A stretch of DNA of 47,316 bases from Bacteroidales bacterium. Its GTDB lineage: Bacteria > Bacteroidota > Bacteroidia > Bacteroidales > FEN-979. Made by a program: the position numbers and the translations under genes. Shown one piece after another: positions 17,978 through 26,221 of this stretch; the first letter of the stretch is position 1, and every line of letters starts with the position of its first letter. The notes below the pieces were generated by a model. The model was not told the DNA's origin and made no database searches. It was given only the letters and a program-made list of their open reading frames with translations. The stretch spans positions 1-47,316 of the forward strand of contig JACZJJ010000133.1 in NCBI GenBank assembly GCA_014860625.1, given 5' to 3'.

Positions 17978-18206
17978 ATGGATTTTAAAACCATCAGGAT
18001 GATTGACCAGTATGAGACCAACAAGCTCAATATGTTGAATCTCTTTACCAAAGAGTGAATTCTACAATCTATGGACGAAACAACTGAGACCACAATACCT
18101 TTGGTATATGAAATTTTTACAGAATATCCAGAAGCATTATACTGACCTGGAAAATTCCAACGAAACCCTGATCAAACATCTGAAAGAAAAATTGACTGAA
18201 ATGTAG
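17978..18206 (+). pseudogene. Small frameshifted gene, unknown product
   Basis: An ATG at 17978 with an AGGAGG site 11 bases upstream opens a 26-codon frame (MDFKTIRMIDQYETNKLNML, then NLFTKE) that stops at 18056. In the next frame coding-like sequence continues without interruption (SEFYNLWTKQLRPQYLWYM and onward to LIKHLKEKLTEM) and stops at 18204-18206. Together the pieces would give about 75 residues of a charged, helical protein. A one-base indel or a small deletion near 18050 best explains this. I do not recognise the family. This is the only gene-like content of the 17843-18234 gap apart from the two promoters. Confidence 0.45.
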
Positions 18207-18234
18207 CATTGAAGATTCTCTCATGGACATCCAG

Positions 18235-19272
18235 TTATTTCCTGAATGCTTTGACGACGAACACTACGATCAGCAGGATCAGGATGATTCCAGAAACTGC
18301 AAAGGCCCAGTTATTCACCACCCTTGATTCTACAACCATCTGAAATGGCTGAAACATCAGGTTCATTGGCTCGACTTCCCAGCTAACCTGGTTTCCCTTA
18401 AGCATCGGGGAGTTGGTTTCGATAATCAAACCGGGCATCTCAACCGTTTCGGGATAGGTATCCATCATGATCAGGTTGTTGAATAGAGCCACCTTTTTAT
18501 TGAATTCAACAAAGAGAGGGGGATTTAGCTCATTCAGTTGGTCAAATACAGGATTACCCGTCCATTTGATGAGGTAGTTAATGAAATTCTCAGGCTGGTC
18601 AAATTCCCACTCACCCACATAACGAAGGATGCTGTCGTGAAGATTTTCTACCTCTGCAGGCATCAAAGCCGGATCGTTAAGACGTACGATCCCATCCTTT
18701 AGGATCTGTTCCATCTCTGCAGTTACAGAGGAAACGATAAAATTTTCTGTTTTTTTTTCTACCTCCTCAAACCGGCTGGAATCGGAATGACTGATAGCGG
18801 TTTTTTGTCCGGTAAGCCAGAGGAGGTCATCAGATGTCAGATAATCCTGATAGGGAAGGCAGGTAAAGGGATTGGCGGGCTGGAACACCTCGTTGAATGT
18901 CAGGTAGGAATAAAAAAATCCAAAACGATTGGTAACGGTTACCTGACATTGCAGGTGTTTTCTCCAGCTGGTGTCCTGTGAGATTTTAGCCATAAGCTCT
19001 TCACTGTTCCTGAAGGTCTTGGTATAAGTGAGGATATATGCATCGTCATTTTTCGCACTCCTATTGGTGTCTTTGGAGGCTAGCTTCTGCCAGGTTGAAT
19101 CGATCGGGTATGGCAGGTCTTCCTTGAAAACAGAGGAAGAGTCGCCTGTGATCCGGATGATCCTTGTGAAGGATCCATCGCGATGCACCTGCGTAGTGAC
19201 GCTGATTTCGCGGCAGCCACTGATGATGAGTACGGCGACGAACAGGATTGTTAGAATTTCACGTGTTTTCAT
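18235..19272 (-). CDS. Predicted lipoprotein with C-terminal membrane anchor, third gene of ECF module 1
   Basis: 345 residues. The signal sequence ends in a lipobox (VAVLIISGC, Cys20), and the protein ends with a membrane helix and basic tail (WAFAVSGIILILLIVVFVV, then KAFRK). The region between is polar and rich in beta-prone sequence (VTTQVHRDGSFTRIIRITG). I recognise no enzyme motif; it looks like a conserved Bacteroidota envelope protein. Its start overlaps the stop of the anti-sigma-like gene by 4 bases, so sigma factor, membrane protein and lipoprotein form one operon. A role in the envelope signal sensed by this module is inference from the operon only. Confidence 0.7.
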   Translation of the reverse strand: MKTREILTILFVAVLIISGCREISVTTQVHRDGSFTRIIRITGDSSSVFKEDLPYPIDSTWQKLASKDTNRSAKNDDAYILTYTKTFRNSEELMAKISQDTSWRKHLQCQVTVTNRFGFFYSYLTFNEVFQPANPFTCLPYQDYLTSDDLLWLTGQKTAISHSDSSRFEEVEKKTENFIVSSVTAEMEQILKDGIVRLNDPALMPAEVENLHDSILRYVGEWEFDQPENFINYLIKWTGNPVFDQLNELNPPLFVEFNKKVALFNNLIMMDTYPETVEMPGLIIETNSPMLKGNQVSWEVEPMNLMFQPFQMVVESRVVNNWAFAVSGIILILLIVVFVVKAFRK

Positions 19273-19733
19273 GGGATGAAGGTTTTTAAGGAGTGGAAAG
19301 ATTGATCCTGTGAGAGATACTGTTTTGCTGCAAAGAATTTCAGACGGCCGGGGAACCGCTGCTGCAATGATTGAATGGTCAGATTGTTTTTTACCAATAT
19401 TTTCGACAGAGTGTTTGCGGGCTCAACCTTAAATGAAGCCGTATGCGTTTCCAGGGTGTTCATCTTCCTGACGATGATAAACTCTTCCACACCGTAAAGA
19501 ATCAGCAGGCAAACAGAGGCTGCCGTCAGCAAACGCTGGGCATAGGTCAGGTACCTGATTGGGGAAGCCTGGGCAGGAATTTCATCGGTTTTTCCGTGAG
19601 AGAGATCCTTGATTGATTGCATCACCTTGTCAGGAATCTCACGGGGATCTTCCAAACGAGGTTCGCTTTTTCTCAATGTTACAAGCATTGCATCAAGGAT
19701 ACTGCCGGCATTGTTGTCATCGTTTTGTTTCAT
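19269..19733 (-). CDS. Single-pass membrane protein, probable anti-sigma factor of ECF module 1
   Basis: 154 residues. There is no signal peptide; one membrane helix lies near residues 68-90 (LLTAASVCLLILYGVEEFII), giving a cytoplasmic N-terminal part (IPDKVMQSIKDLSHGK) and an outside C-terminal part. This topology, and the position 2 bases after an ECF sigma gene, fit an anti-sigma factor. The HxxxCxxC zinc motif seen in many anti-sigma factors is absent, so the call rests on topology and context. The downstream lipoprotein start overlaps its stop. Confidence 0.6.
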   Translation of the reverse strand: MKQNDDNNAGSILDAMLVTLRKSEPRLEDPREIPDKVMQSIKDLSHGKTDEIPAQASPIRYLTYAQRLLTAASVCLLILYGVEEFIIVRKMNTLETHTASFKVEPANTLSKILVKNNLTIQSLQQRFPGRLKFFAAKQYLSQDQSFHSLKTFIP

Positions 19734-19735
19734 TA

Positions 19736-20299
19736 TCAGCTCTTTTCACGTTGAAAAATGCGGTCAATTTTCTCGCGGATTGACTTCCGGGCATGATGTA
19801 AATTGCTTTTTACGTTGGTTTCAGAGATCCCAAGCACGGTTTGTACTTCAGCCGACTCCATTCCCTGAATATCACGCAGAATAAATACCAGTTGTTGTTT
19901 CTCCGGGAGTTTTCCGGCCAAAAGACGGATCATCCGGGCGATCTCCTGATTGTCCATCGAAGTATTGGGGTCACCGTAAAAACTTCTCATGGATGTTTCA
20001 GGCACAAGGTTGATTGTCACTTCATTTTGCCTCTGCAGCTTCCGGTACCTGTCGATGGCACAGTTAGCCATAATCCGGTACATCCAGGAGGTAAATTTGT
20101 TAGCGGGGTTATAACTTTTAATGTTTTGCCATAGTTTAATAAAACCCTCCTGAACCGCATCTTTTGCCTCCTCTTCGTTTCCCAGAATCCTGAATGTCAG
20201 TGAAAACGCCTGATGCTGGTAGTACTCAACCACTTCTCGGAAAGCCTCCTGGTCTCCTGCGATGATTCGTGTGATGATTTCCTGCCACTTTTCCTGCAT
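19736..20299 (-). CDS. ECF-type RNA polymerase sigma factor (module 1)
   Basis: 187 residues, normal for an extracytoplasmic-function sigma factor. Region 2 is seen as YYQHQAFSLTFRILGNEEEA, then KDAVQEGFIKLWQNI and FTSWMYRIMANCAIDRYRK; region 4 as LPEKQQLVFILRDIQGMESA, then EVQTVLGISETNVKSNLHHA. It would direct RNA polymerase to a small regulon when released by its anti-sigma factor. It heads an operon with the membrane protein and lipoprotein that follow. It is divergent from the START-domain gene, separated by about 95 bases. Confidence 0.93.
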   Translation of the reverse strand: MQEKWQEIITRIIAGDQEAFREVVEYYQHQAFSLTFRILGNEEEAKDAVQEGFIKLWQNIKSYNPANKFTSWMYRIMANCAIDRYRKLQRQNEVTINLVPETSMRSFYGDPNTSMDNQEIARMIRLLAGKLPEKQQLVFILRDIQGMESAEVQTVLGISETNVKSNLHHARKSIREKIDRIFQREKS

Positions 20300-20395
20300 G
20301 CGGTTTCTTGTCTCTTAAATCAATACGATGAAAATCACAGAAAGTAAAAATAGGAATAATCCAGAAGTACTATTTTTTAAATTTTTCCCGTTACT

Positions 20396-21037
20396 TTGTA
20401 TAAAATTTTCCTGGATAAACCCTATCGAACGTTGAGGACCATTATCATATCGGTAATTTTCTTTCTGACTACCTACCTTAATGCACAATCCTGGGAGTTT
20501 ATCAAGGAACGGGACGGAATTAAAATCTTTACGCGTAAGGAAGCCGGAAGTCCGTTGAAATCATTCAAAGGAGTCATGGAGGTTTACTCCACCATGGAAA
20601 TGATTGGGACAATTGTGGGCAACGTAAAGAACTTTGACTGGTGGGATGACGATATTCGCGAGCTCCAGGTAATCTCACATGAAGAAAATGTACGCACACA
20701 GTACTACCTCATCTATGACGTTCCCTGGCCATTGCAGGATCGTGATTTATGTGCTGATGCCAAAGTTACGATAGACTCCGTTACCGGTAAAAAGACCATT
20801 TTTGCCACACCTTTGTTTGACATCATTCCGGAAGAACCAGACATCATCAGGATTAAAAACTACTGGCAACGATGGACCATCGAGCCTCTTCCCAACGGGA
20901 TGAAACGCCTCACCCTTGAAGGGTTTGTTGATCCGGGAGGGATTGTCCCTGCCTGGCTCTATAACATGGTGATCACAGATACTCCGCTGAATCTGATGCG
21001 CGAAGTGAAGAAGAGAGTGGAGCTGCCAAGGGATTAA
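20396..21037 (+). CDS. Secreted START-domain (lipid-binding fold) protein
   Basis: 213 residues from a TTG at 20396; a second TTG at 20432 gives a neater signal peptide (RTIIISVIFFLTTYLNAQ), so the true start is uncertain and no suitable ATG exists. After the signal peptide the protein matches the StAR-related lipid-transfer (START) fold: WEFIKERDGIKIFTRKEAG, KSFKGVMEVYSTMEMI, YDVPWPLQDRDLCADAKV, KRLTLEGFVDPGGIVPAWL. Such proteins bind a hydrophobic ligand in a helix-grip cavity. Here it should act in the periplasm. It is a single gene between the two ECF modules, with its end overlapping that of the zinc-ribbon gene on the other strand by 4 bases. Confidence 0.82.
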   Translation: MYKIFLDKPYRTLRTIIISVIFFLTTYLNAQSWEFIKERDGIKIFTRKEAGSPLKSFKGVMEVYSTMEMIGTIVGNVKNFDWWDDDIRELQVISHEENVRTQYYLIYDVPWPLQDRDLCADAKVTIDSVTGKKTIFATPLFDIIPEEPDIIRIKNYWQRWTIEPLPNGMKRLTLEGFVDPGGIVPAWLYNMVITDTPLNLMREVKKRVELPRD

Positions 21038-21345
21038 TCAAGTGCCATCGAAATCTCATTCGTATACCCTGTAAACTCTCCAATTGCCCTGATTTTCCCG
21101 TTGCAGTGCGAACAGGTTAATTCAAGTTCGTAATTGACTGTCGCAAATTTGTCGTAGATCAGCCTGAGTGGTTTACAGCAGGAGGGACAATCCAGTTCAG
21201 TAAACCCTATTTCTCTGGGAAGGGTGATGGTTTTATCGATGGATTTCCAGTTCTTAGCCAGGGAAGCCAGATCCATAAATTCCTGCGTATTGTGAGGGGA
21301 TTGAATCAGCAATCGGATCCGGTTGTTCAGGTCATCCGGGTTCAT
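21034..21345 (-). CDS. Small zinc-ribbon-like protein, third gene of ECF module 2
   Basis: 103 residues. Two CxxC pairs (CPSC at about residue 53 and CSHC near residue 78) are spaced as in a zinc ribbon, and the sequence between them is beta-prone (KPLRLIYDKFATVNYELELT). The N-terminal half is helical and charged. No signal peptide is present, so it is cytoplasmic. Its start overlaps the end of the anti-sigma gene by 14 bases, so it belongs to that operon. Family not recognised; nucleic-acid or protein binding is possible but not shown. Confidence 0.65.
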   Translation of the reverse strand: MNPDDLNNRIRLLIQSPHNTQEFMDLASLAKNWKSIDKTITLPREIGFTELDCPSCCKPLRLIYDKFATVNYELELTCSHCNGKIRAIGEFTGYTNEISMALD

Positions 21346-22318
21346 TGGCCTTGAGTTTTTTCGTTAGATCAATGGCTTGATTGAAGTAGGTACTGTCAGG
21401 GTCTTCCATGAGTTTTTCCAATATCCTCAGGGCCTTTTTGGGTTTTTCCATTTCGATGTAGCACAGCGCCAGATGGTAAATCGCCTTGTAGTTTACGGTA
21501 TCCTGTGTGATGACCTCCTGAAACAGCATGGAAGCTTCCGGAAAATTCTGTTTGTCAAACTGCTGCATCGCCATCTCCAGTAGATTAATTTCCACCATTT
21601 TTGAACCTACTCCACCGATGTCAAGGCCTTTTTGTCGTGTAGACAAACGGTTGACCTCAGAAAGCCGGATGGCAGAATCTTCCACAATTTCTTTTGATTC
21701 AGCCAGTGCTCCCATTCCAGAAGCGTCGGATATCCGTGGCACTACTTTTTCCATAGCAGTTGTTGGAAGAGGTTCTCCGGTCTTTGATTCAGGCAAAGCT
21801 TCTATTTCTATTTCGTTGGTGATCATCTCCGTACGAGCCTCTGATTTTTTTTGTTTTTCAGCGCTGTGCGCGGATAATTCTTTCGTTTCAACAGATGGCA
21901 TCTCTTCTTCAATGATTACCGGAACCACAGTTTCAACCGGTATCGTGGTGGTGGTCTGTTGTTCTGTGAGAAGGGGTTTCTGTTGTGAAGGAATGACGAA
22001 ACGGAAGATGAACAGAGAACCAATCAGCAGGATGATCACTGCAGCTGCAGCAAGGAAAATTCGGGGTTTCAAATGAAGGATCCGGATTTGTTTTGCGGCC
22101 ATCCGGTCTTCAATCTCCCTGACTATTTCAGGAAGCCGTTGAAGATCTGATAAGGAGGAGAGTCCTTCGAGTTCATCAGAGCACATCTCACAATCGGCCA
22201 GGTGGGCTTCTATTGCGTACTTTTCATCTTCAGGCAGACGACCCAACAGGTATAAACTGAGTTCCTCCCCGGAAGGGCATCCTGAGGATGAAAATATTGT
22301 ATGTAAATTATCTGTCAT
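21332..22318 (-). CDS. Zinc-finger anti-sigma factor with C-terminal TPR-like repeats (module 2)
   Basis: 328 residues. The N-terminus has a zf-HC2 anti-sigma motif: CPSGEELSLYLLGRLPEDEK followed by HLADCEMC (HxxxCxxC). One membrane helix lies near residues 80-100 (IFLAAAAVIILLIGSLFIFR). The outer part has a Thr/Val/Glu-rich linker and ends in TPR-like units (FPEASMLFQEVITQDTVNYK, AIYHLALCYIEMEKPKKALR). It should hold its sigma factor at the membrane until an envelope signal is received. Its start overlaps the end of the sigma gene by 11 bases and its end overlaps the zinc-ribbon gene. Confidence 0.85.
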   Translation of the reverse strand: MTDNLHTIFSSSGCPSGEELSLYLLGRLPEDEKYAIEAHLADCEMCSDELEGLSSLSDLQRLPEIVREIEDRMAAKQIRILHLKPRIFLAAAAVIILLIGSLFIFRFVIPSQQKPLLTEQQTTTTIPVETVVPVIIEEEMPSVETKELSAHSAEKQKKSEARTEMITNEIEIEALPESKTGEPLPTTAMEKVVPRISDASGMGALAESKEIVEDSAIRLSEVNRLSTRQKGLDIGGVGSKMVEINLLEMAMQQFDKQNFPEASMLFQEVITQDTVNYKAIYHLALCYIEMEKPKKALRILEKLMEDPDSTYFNQAIDLTKKLKANEPG

Positions 22319-22856
22319 GTTGTTCCAACATCAACCGTAAGTTTCTTTTCCCATTCTGAATGTAACTTTTAACCTGCTTATCCGTGTATCCGGTTTTTGC
22401 GGCGACCTCCTGGTAACACATCTTTTTCAGGTAGAAGAGTTCGATGCATGTTTGCTGTTCTTTACTCAGCGAGAGAATGGCACTTTCAAGTTTGGTGAGC
22501 ATGCTCTCTTTTTCGTCGCTTAGATGCAATACGTATTCAGATTCCACAGGATCGGGAAATCCCCGGTAAAACTCTTCCTGAAAAACCGGCTCTGTTTTTT
22601 TCTTCCGAAGCAAAGTCAGGCAGTGATTTTTTACGACAGAATGAAGCCATGGTTTAAAGTGTTGGATGTCGTGTTTTTTCAGTTTCTCAAAGAGCGCCTC
22701 AAATACTTGCATGGCAGCATCTTTTGCCTGCTCTTCCTCTTTCAGGTATTTCATGCATACCAAAAAGACAAACCGGGTATATCTCTTGAACAATTCACCC
22801 ACCAACTCCTGATCACGGGTTTGCTTATAACGTAAAATGATCTCGTTGTCGGTCAA
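22308..22856 (-). CDS. ECF-type RNA polymerase sigma factor (module 2)
   Basis: 182 residues from the TTG at 22856. I chose this start because related Bacteroidota sigma factors begin M-TDxEII, here TDNEIILRYKQTRDQELVGE; the frame is open back to an ATG at 22937, but the added 27 residues are unlike the family and a -7-like TACCTTTA (22894-22887) lies inside them. Region 2 includes FVFLVCMKYLKEEEQAKDAA and region 4 includes LSKEQQTCIELFYLKKMCYQ then EVAAKTGYTDKQVKSYIQNG. It forms an operon with the zinc-finger anti-sigma factor. The YfbK-type gene diverges from it 124 bases away and may be a target. Confidence 0.88.
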   Translation of the reverse strand: MTDNEIILRYKQTRDQELVGELFKRYTRFVFLVCMKYLKEEEQAKDAAMQVFEALFEKLKKHDIQHFKPWLHSVVKNHCLTLLRKKKTEPVFQEEFYRGFPDPVESEYVLHLSDEKESMLTKLESAILSLSKEQQTCIELFYLKKMCYQEVAAKTGYTDKQVKSYIQNGKRNLRLMLEQHDR

Positions 22857-22980
22857 ACCTTCCTGATTTAGATTGCTTTGCCTCAGTAAAGGTAAAAAAA
22901 TTAGATGGATTTTGTGAAATCCGATGCTGGTTTGCATCCTGGGAGAGAAATCCGGTTTTATTCACCTAAATCTATTTATC

Positions 22981-24939
22981 ATGAAAACGCCAAAGAGAAT
23001 CAACATGACAAAAAACCTTCTCCCAGCAAGTATTCTACTTGTCTTGACACTCCTTCTGACAATTTCTTTCACGATCCCGGTCGAATACTCTGCAAAATGC
23101 TGCTCTAATGCATTATACGGAGAATTCGGGAATCTTGAAGGAACCGTCACCGATCAAAAAACGGGTGATCCAATCCCTTCAGCCAGCCTGTTGCTTTATC
23201 AGACAAGCTGCCTCATTGCCAGTGGGCATTCAGACACTGACGGCACGTTTCTGCTTTCCGGCATCCCAACGGGATCCTATCTCCTTGAGGTGACCAAGCC
23301 AGGCTACAAACAGCTAAAAAAGAAGGTGATCCTCACCTCTGGGAACTCCACCAAACAGAATATTACCCTTCAACGTGTTCACCAACCCGAAGCGCAGGAA
23401 GATTCTGTAACTGAACAGAAATCGTATGCAATGATGATGGAAATGGGGGGAGGCAAGAAAGATAGTCGGGTTTCGCGAATGGGCGGGAGTATCGGTCTTT
23501 ATCCAAACGATGATTGTCAGTCTGCCGTCGATTTTAATACTGAATCCTACGACCTGATCCGGGAGAATGGGTTTAAAAAGGTTCTGGACAACCCTCTTTC
23601 AACTTTTTCGATTGATGTGGACAGAGCTTCCTACTCAAATATCCGAAGATTCCTGAACAACCACACCCTTCCATACAAAGATGCCATACGCATTGAAGAG
23701 ATGGTCAATTATTTTGATTACGACTATCCGCAGCCTGAGAATGGGGATCCGTTTTCCGTGACGCTTGAAATGGGAGAGTGCTTCTGGAACAGAAATCATC
23801 AGTTGGTGATGATCGGTATCCAGGGGAAGGCGATGAAAGGGAGTGAAATCCCTCCAGCCAATCTTGTGTTCCTGGTAGATGTTTCAGGCTCAATGGATGA
23901 GCCAAACAAACTGCCACTGCTCAAGCAGTCATTCAAGATTCTTGTAAACAACCTCAGGCCTGTCGACAAAGTGGCTATGGTGGTTTACGCAGGTGCAGCC
24001 GGGTGTGTGTTGGAATCCACTCCGGGAGATCACAAAGAGAAGATCATGATGTCACTTGACAACCTTAAGGCCGGTGGCTCGACTGCCGGTGGAGCAGGGA
24101 TCAGACTGGCTTACCAGATCGCCCGGCAGAATTATATCTCCGGAGGAAATAACAGAGTGATCCTGGCTACAGATGGAGATTTCAACATAGGAGCAAGCAG
24201 CGACGCGGAGATGACACGGTTGATTGAAGAGAAACGCAACGAAGGAGTATTCCTTTCCGTTCTGGGATTTGGGATGGGCAACTACAAGGATTCCAAAATG
24301 GAACAGATTTCCAATGCAGGGAATGGGAATTATGCTTACATCGATAACATCCTGGAAGCAAAAAAGGTGTTTGGCGAGGAGTTATGGGGTACACTTTTTA
24401 CCATTGCCAAAGATGTGAAGATTCAGGTTGAATTCAATCCTGAGAAGGTGAAGGCATACCGGCTGATCGGATACGAAAACAGGATGCTGAAGAAGGAGGA
24501 CTTCAATAATGACAGGAAAGACGCAGGGGATATTGGCAGCGGGCACACGGTAACTGCTCTCTACGAGGTCATTCCGTCAGATTCGGAAGAGTCTGTTCCC
24601 AACGTTGACCCTCTCGAATACCAGCAGGCAGACATCACAGGAGGGAAAAATCTCCTGACCTTGAAGTTGCGGTACAAGGAGCCTGCTGATACGGTCAGCA
24701 AGTTGATCACTCATCGGGTGACTGCCACCCAGATCACCCGGAAATCTCTATCAGAAAACCTTAAGTTTGCTTCTGCTGTAGCTGCATTCGGAATGGTGCT
24801 CAGGGATTCGGAATTCAAAGGCGACGCTGCTTTTGACAACATTCTGCCGCTGGCCTTAAAATCTGTTGGATCAGATAAGTTTGGCTATCGCCGGGAATTT
24901 GTTCAGATGGTGGAGACGGCTGGTCTGTTAACCCGATAA
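22981..24939 (+). CDS. YfbK-type von Willebrand factor A protein with carboxypeptidase-like N-terminal domain
   Basis: 652 residues from the ATG at 22981. An exported N-terminus (NLLPASILLVLTLLLTISF) is followed by a carboxypeptidase-regulatory-like beta sandwich (LEGTVTDQKTGDPIPSASLL, ~45-125), a YfbK-type linker domain (FSIDVDRASYSNIRRFLNN), and a vWA domain with an intact metal-binding DxSxS site (FLVDVSGSMDEPNK, ~295-465). The C-terminal part (VTALYEVIPS, LTLKLRYKEP) matches the DUF3520 domain usual in this family. It should bind a partner through the vWA metal site at the cell envelope. It is divergent from ECF module 2. Its stop overlaps, tail to tail, the end of a truncated kinase by 12 bases. 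Confidence 0.9.
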   Translation: MKTPKRINMTKNLLPASILLVLTLLLTISFTIPVEYSAKCCSNALYGEFGNLEGTVTDQKTGDPIPSASLLLYQTSCLIASGHSDTDGTFLLSGIPTGSYLLEVTKPGYKQLKKKVILTSGNSTKQNITLQRVHQPEAQEDSVTEQKSYAMMMEMGGGKKDSRVSRMGGSIGLYPNDDCQSAVDFNTESYDLIRENGFKKVLDNPLSTFSIDVDRASYSNIRRFLNNHTLPYKDAIRIEEMVNYFDYDYPQPENGDPFSVTLEMGECFWNRNHQLVMIGIQGKAMKGSEIPPANLVFLVDVSGSMDEPNKLPLLKQSFKILVNNLRPVDKVAMVVYAGAAGCVLESTPGDHKEKIMMSLDNLKAGGSTAGGAGIRLAYQIARQNYISGGNNRVILATDGDFNIGASSDAEMTRLIEEKRNEGVFLSVLGFGMGNYKDSKMEQISNAGNGNYAYIDNILEAKKVFGEELWGTLFTIAKDVKIQVEFNPEKVKAYRLIGYENRMLKKEDFNNDRKDAGDIGSGHTVTALYEVIPSDSEESVPNVDPLEYQQADITGGKNLLTLKLRYKEPADTVSKLITHRVTATQITRKSLSENLKFASAVAAFGMVLRDSEFKGDAAFDNILPLALKSVGSDKFGYRREFVQMVETAGLLTR

Positions 24940-25774
24940 CGTCATTTTGCCAAATGTTTTATCAGGCAACTGGATGTCCATCAGCACGAGGTCGATTTCG
25001 GGATTGGTTTTGACAAATTCGATGGCTTTTTCCCCGTTATCGGCCCATAAAACTGTTGCTTTTGTTTGCTTCAGCAAGGTTTCAATATACAGATAGTTCG
25101 ACTCCACATCCTCAACCACAAGAAATGTTTTTGTTGACCAGTTTTCCTTACTAACCGGCTTCACGGGGATTGGCGTCTCCCTGCTCTTTAACTCCCCGGA
25201 GGTGAACGGTTGCAAGGGGAGTTTGAAGAAAAATTGTGACCCTTCGTACAAATTTGATTCCAGCCAGATGGTCCCTCCAAGTCGCTCAACCAGGCTTTTT
25301 GCGATGGTTAGCCCGATGCCTGTACCACCAAACTCACGGGTATGTGAATCGTCTACCTGCCGGAACCTGTCGAAAATAATCTCAAACTTATCTTCCGGAA
25401 TCCCCAGACCGGTATCTTTCACAAAGAAAGTAATGAAAGTGTCTGTAACTTCTGCCCCAAATTCAATCTTTCCTTTTTCCGTGAATTTAAACGCATTGCT
25501 GATAAGGTTGGTAAGAATTTGTTTCAACCTGGTCGCGTCGGTATGGATTTCCTGGGCAAGATCGGAAGGAGAGGTGTAAGAGAACTCTATGTCAGTGATG
25601 CCGTTTTTTTGCATCTCACCCCAGAAAATTTCGTAAATTTCTTTAAAAACAGTTTGGAGCGAACAAACAGACTTTTCGATGGGAATGATTCCCGCTTCTA
25701 TTTTGGCGATGTCGACGATGTCGTTGATAATCCCAATCAATGAGTGCCCGTTTTTCTGGATCAGGCATCTTCAT
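24928..25774 (-). pseudogene. Hybrid histidine kinase truncated at both ends
   Basis: The readable part (270 residues from a TTG at 25740) begins inside a HisKA domain (IGIINDIVDIAKIEAG), after the position where the phosphorylated His should be. The ATPase domain is complete: QILTNLISNAFKFTEKGK, VKDTGLGIPEDK and FGGTGIGLTIAKSLVERL. A C-terminal receiver domain starts (FLVVEDVESNYLYIETLL) and reaches DLVLMDIQLPD, then breaks off into KTFGKMTLSG, which is encoded by sequence running into the end of the YfbK-type gene. In-frame coding sense extends slightly upstream (IQKNGHS) before a stop at about 25765. The sensor domains, the His box and most of the receiver are gone, so it cannot be an active kinase. 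Confidence 0.75.
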
Positions 25775-25777
25775 GGA

Positions 25778-26221
25778 TTAATTGGGCAATTCATTGGCAG
25801 AGAGCCAGTATTGGCTTATCTCAGCGATAATGGAAATAAACATTTGATAATCAACCGGTTTGACGATATAGCTATTCACACCAAGATGATAGCTCTGTAT
25901 GAGGTCGCGTTCCACTTTTGATGTGGTTAGTACTACAACAGGAACAAGTTTCAGGTGATTATCGGATTTTATCTTCTCAAGGACTTCAATGCCTCCTACT
26001 TTCGGTAGCTTCAGGTCAAGCAGGATCAGCCGGGGAAGGTCGGATTGATCCCTGGATGCGTAGCTTCCTGTACAAAAAAGATATTCCAGAGCCTCTTCAC
26101 CGTCACGTATAACTTGAATCTTCTCAGCCAGTTTATTCGATTTAAGCGCAAGAAGTGTCAGTTCAACATCGTTTGGATTATCTTCAATCAACAGAATATC
26201 AATAGCTCTAGTGATTTTCAT
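25778..26221 (-). CDS. Single-domain response regulator (Rcp1-like)
   Basis: 147 residues, one receiver domain. Acidic residues Glu13/Asp14 (LLIEDNPNDVELTLLAL), phosphoacceptor Asp69 (LILLDLKLPKVGG), Thr/Ser in VVLTTSK and Lys in YIVKPVDY are all present, so it looks functional. The longer insert before Asp69 (FCTGSYASRDQSDLPR) is typical of the Rcp1-type regulators that work beside PAS or phytochrome kinases. There is no output domain, so it would act by phosphotransfer or protein contact. It lies between two damaged kinase genes on the same strand; its ATG overlaps the end of the upstream one by 14 bases. Its normal partner kinase may be lost. Confidence 0.9.
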   Translation of the reverse strand: MKITRAIDILLIEDNPNDVELTLLALKSNKLAEKIQVIRDGEEALEYLFCTGSYASRDQSDLPRLILLDLKLPKVGGIEVLEKIKSDNHLKLVPVVVLTTSKVERDLIQSYHLGVNSYIVKPVDYQMFISIIAEISQYWLSANELPN

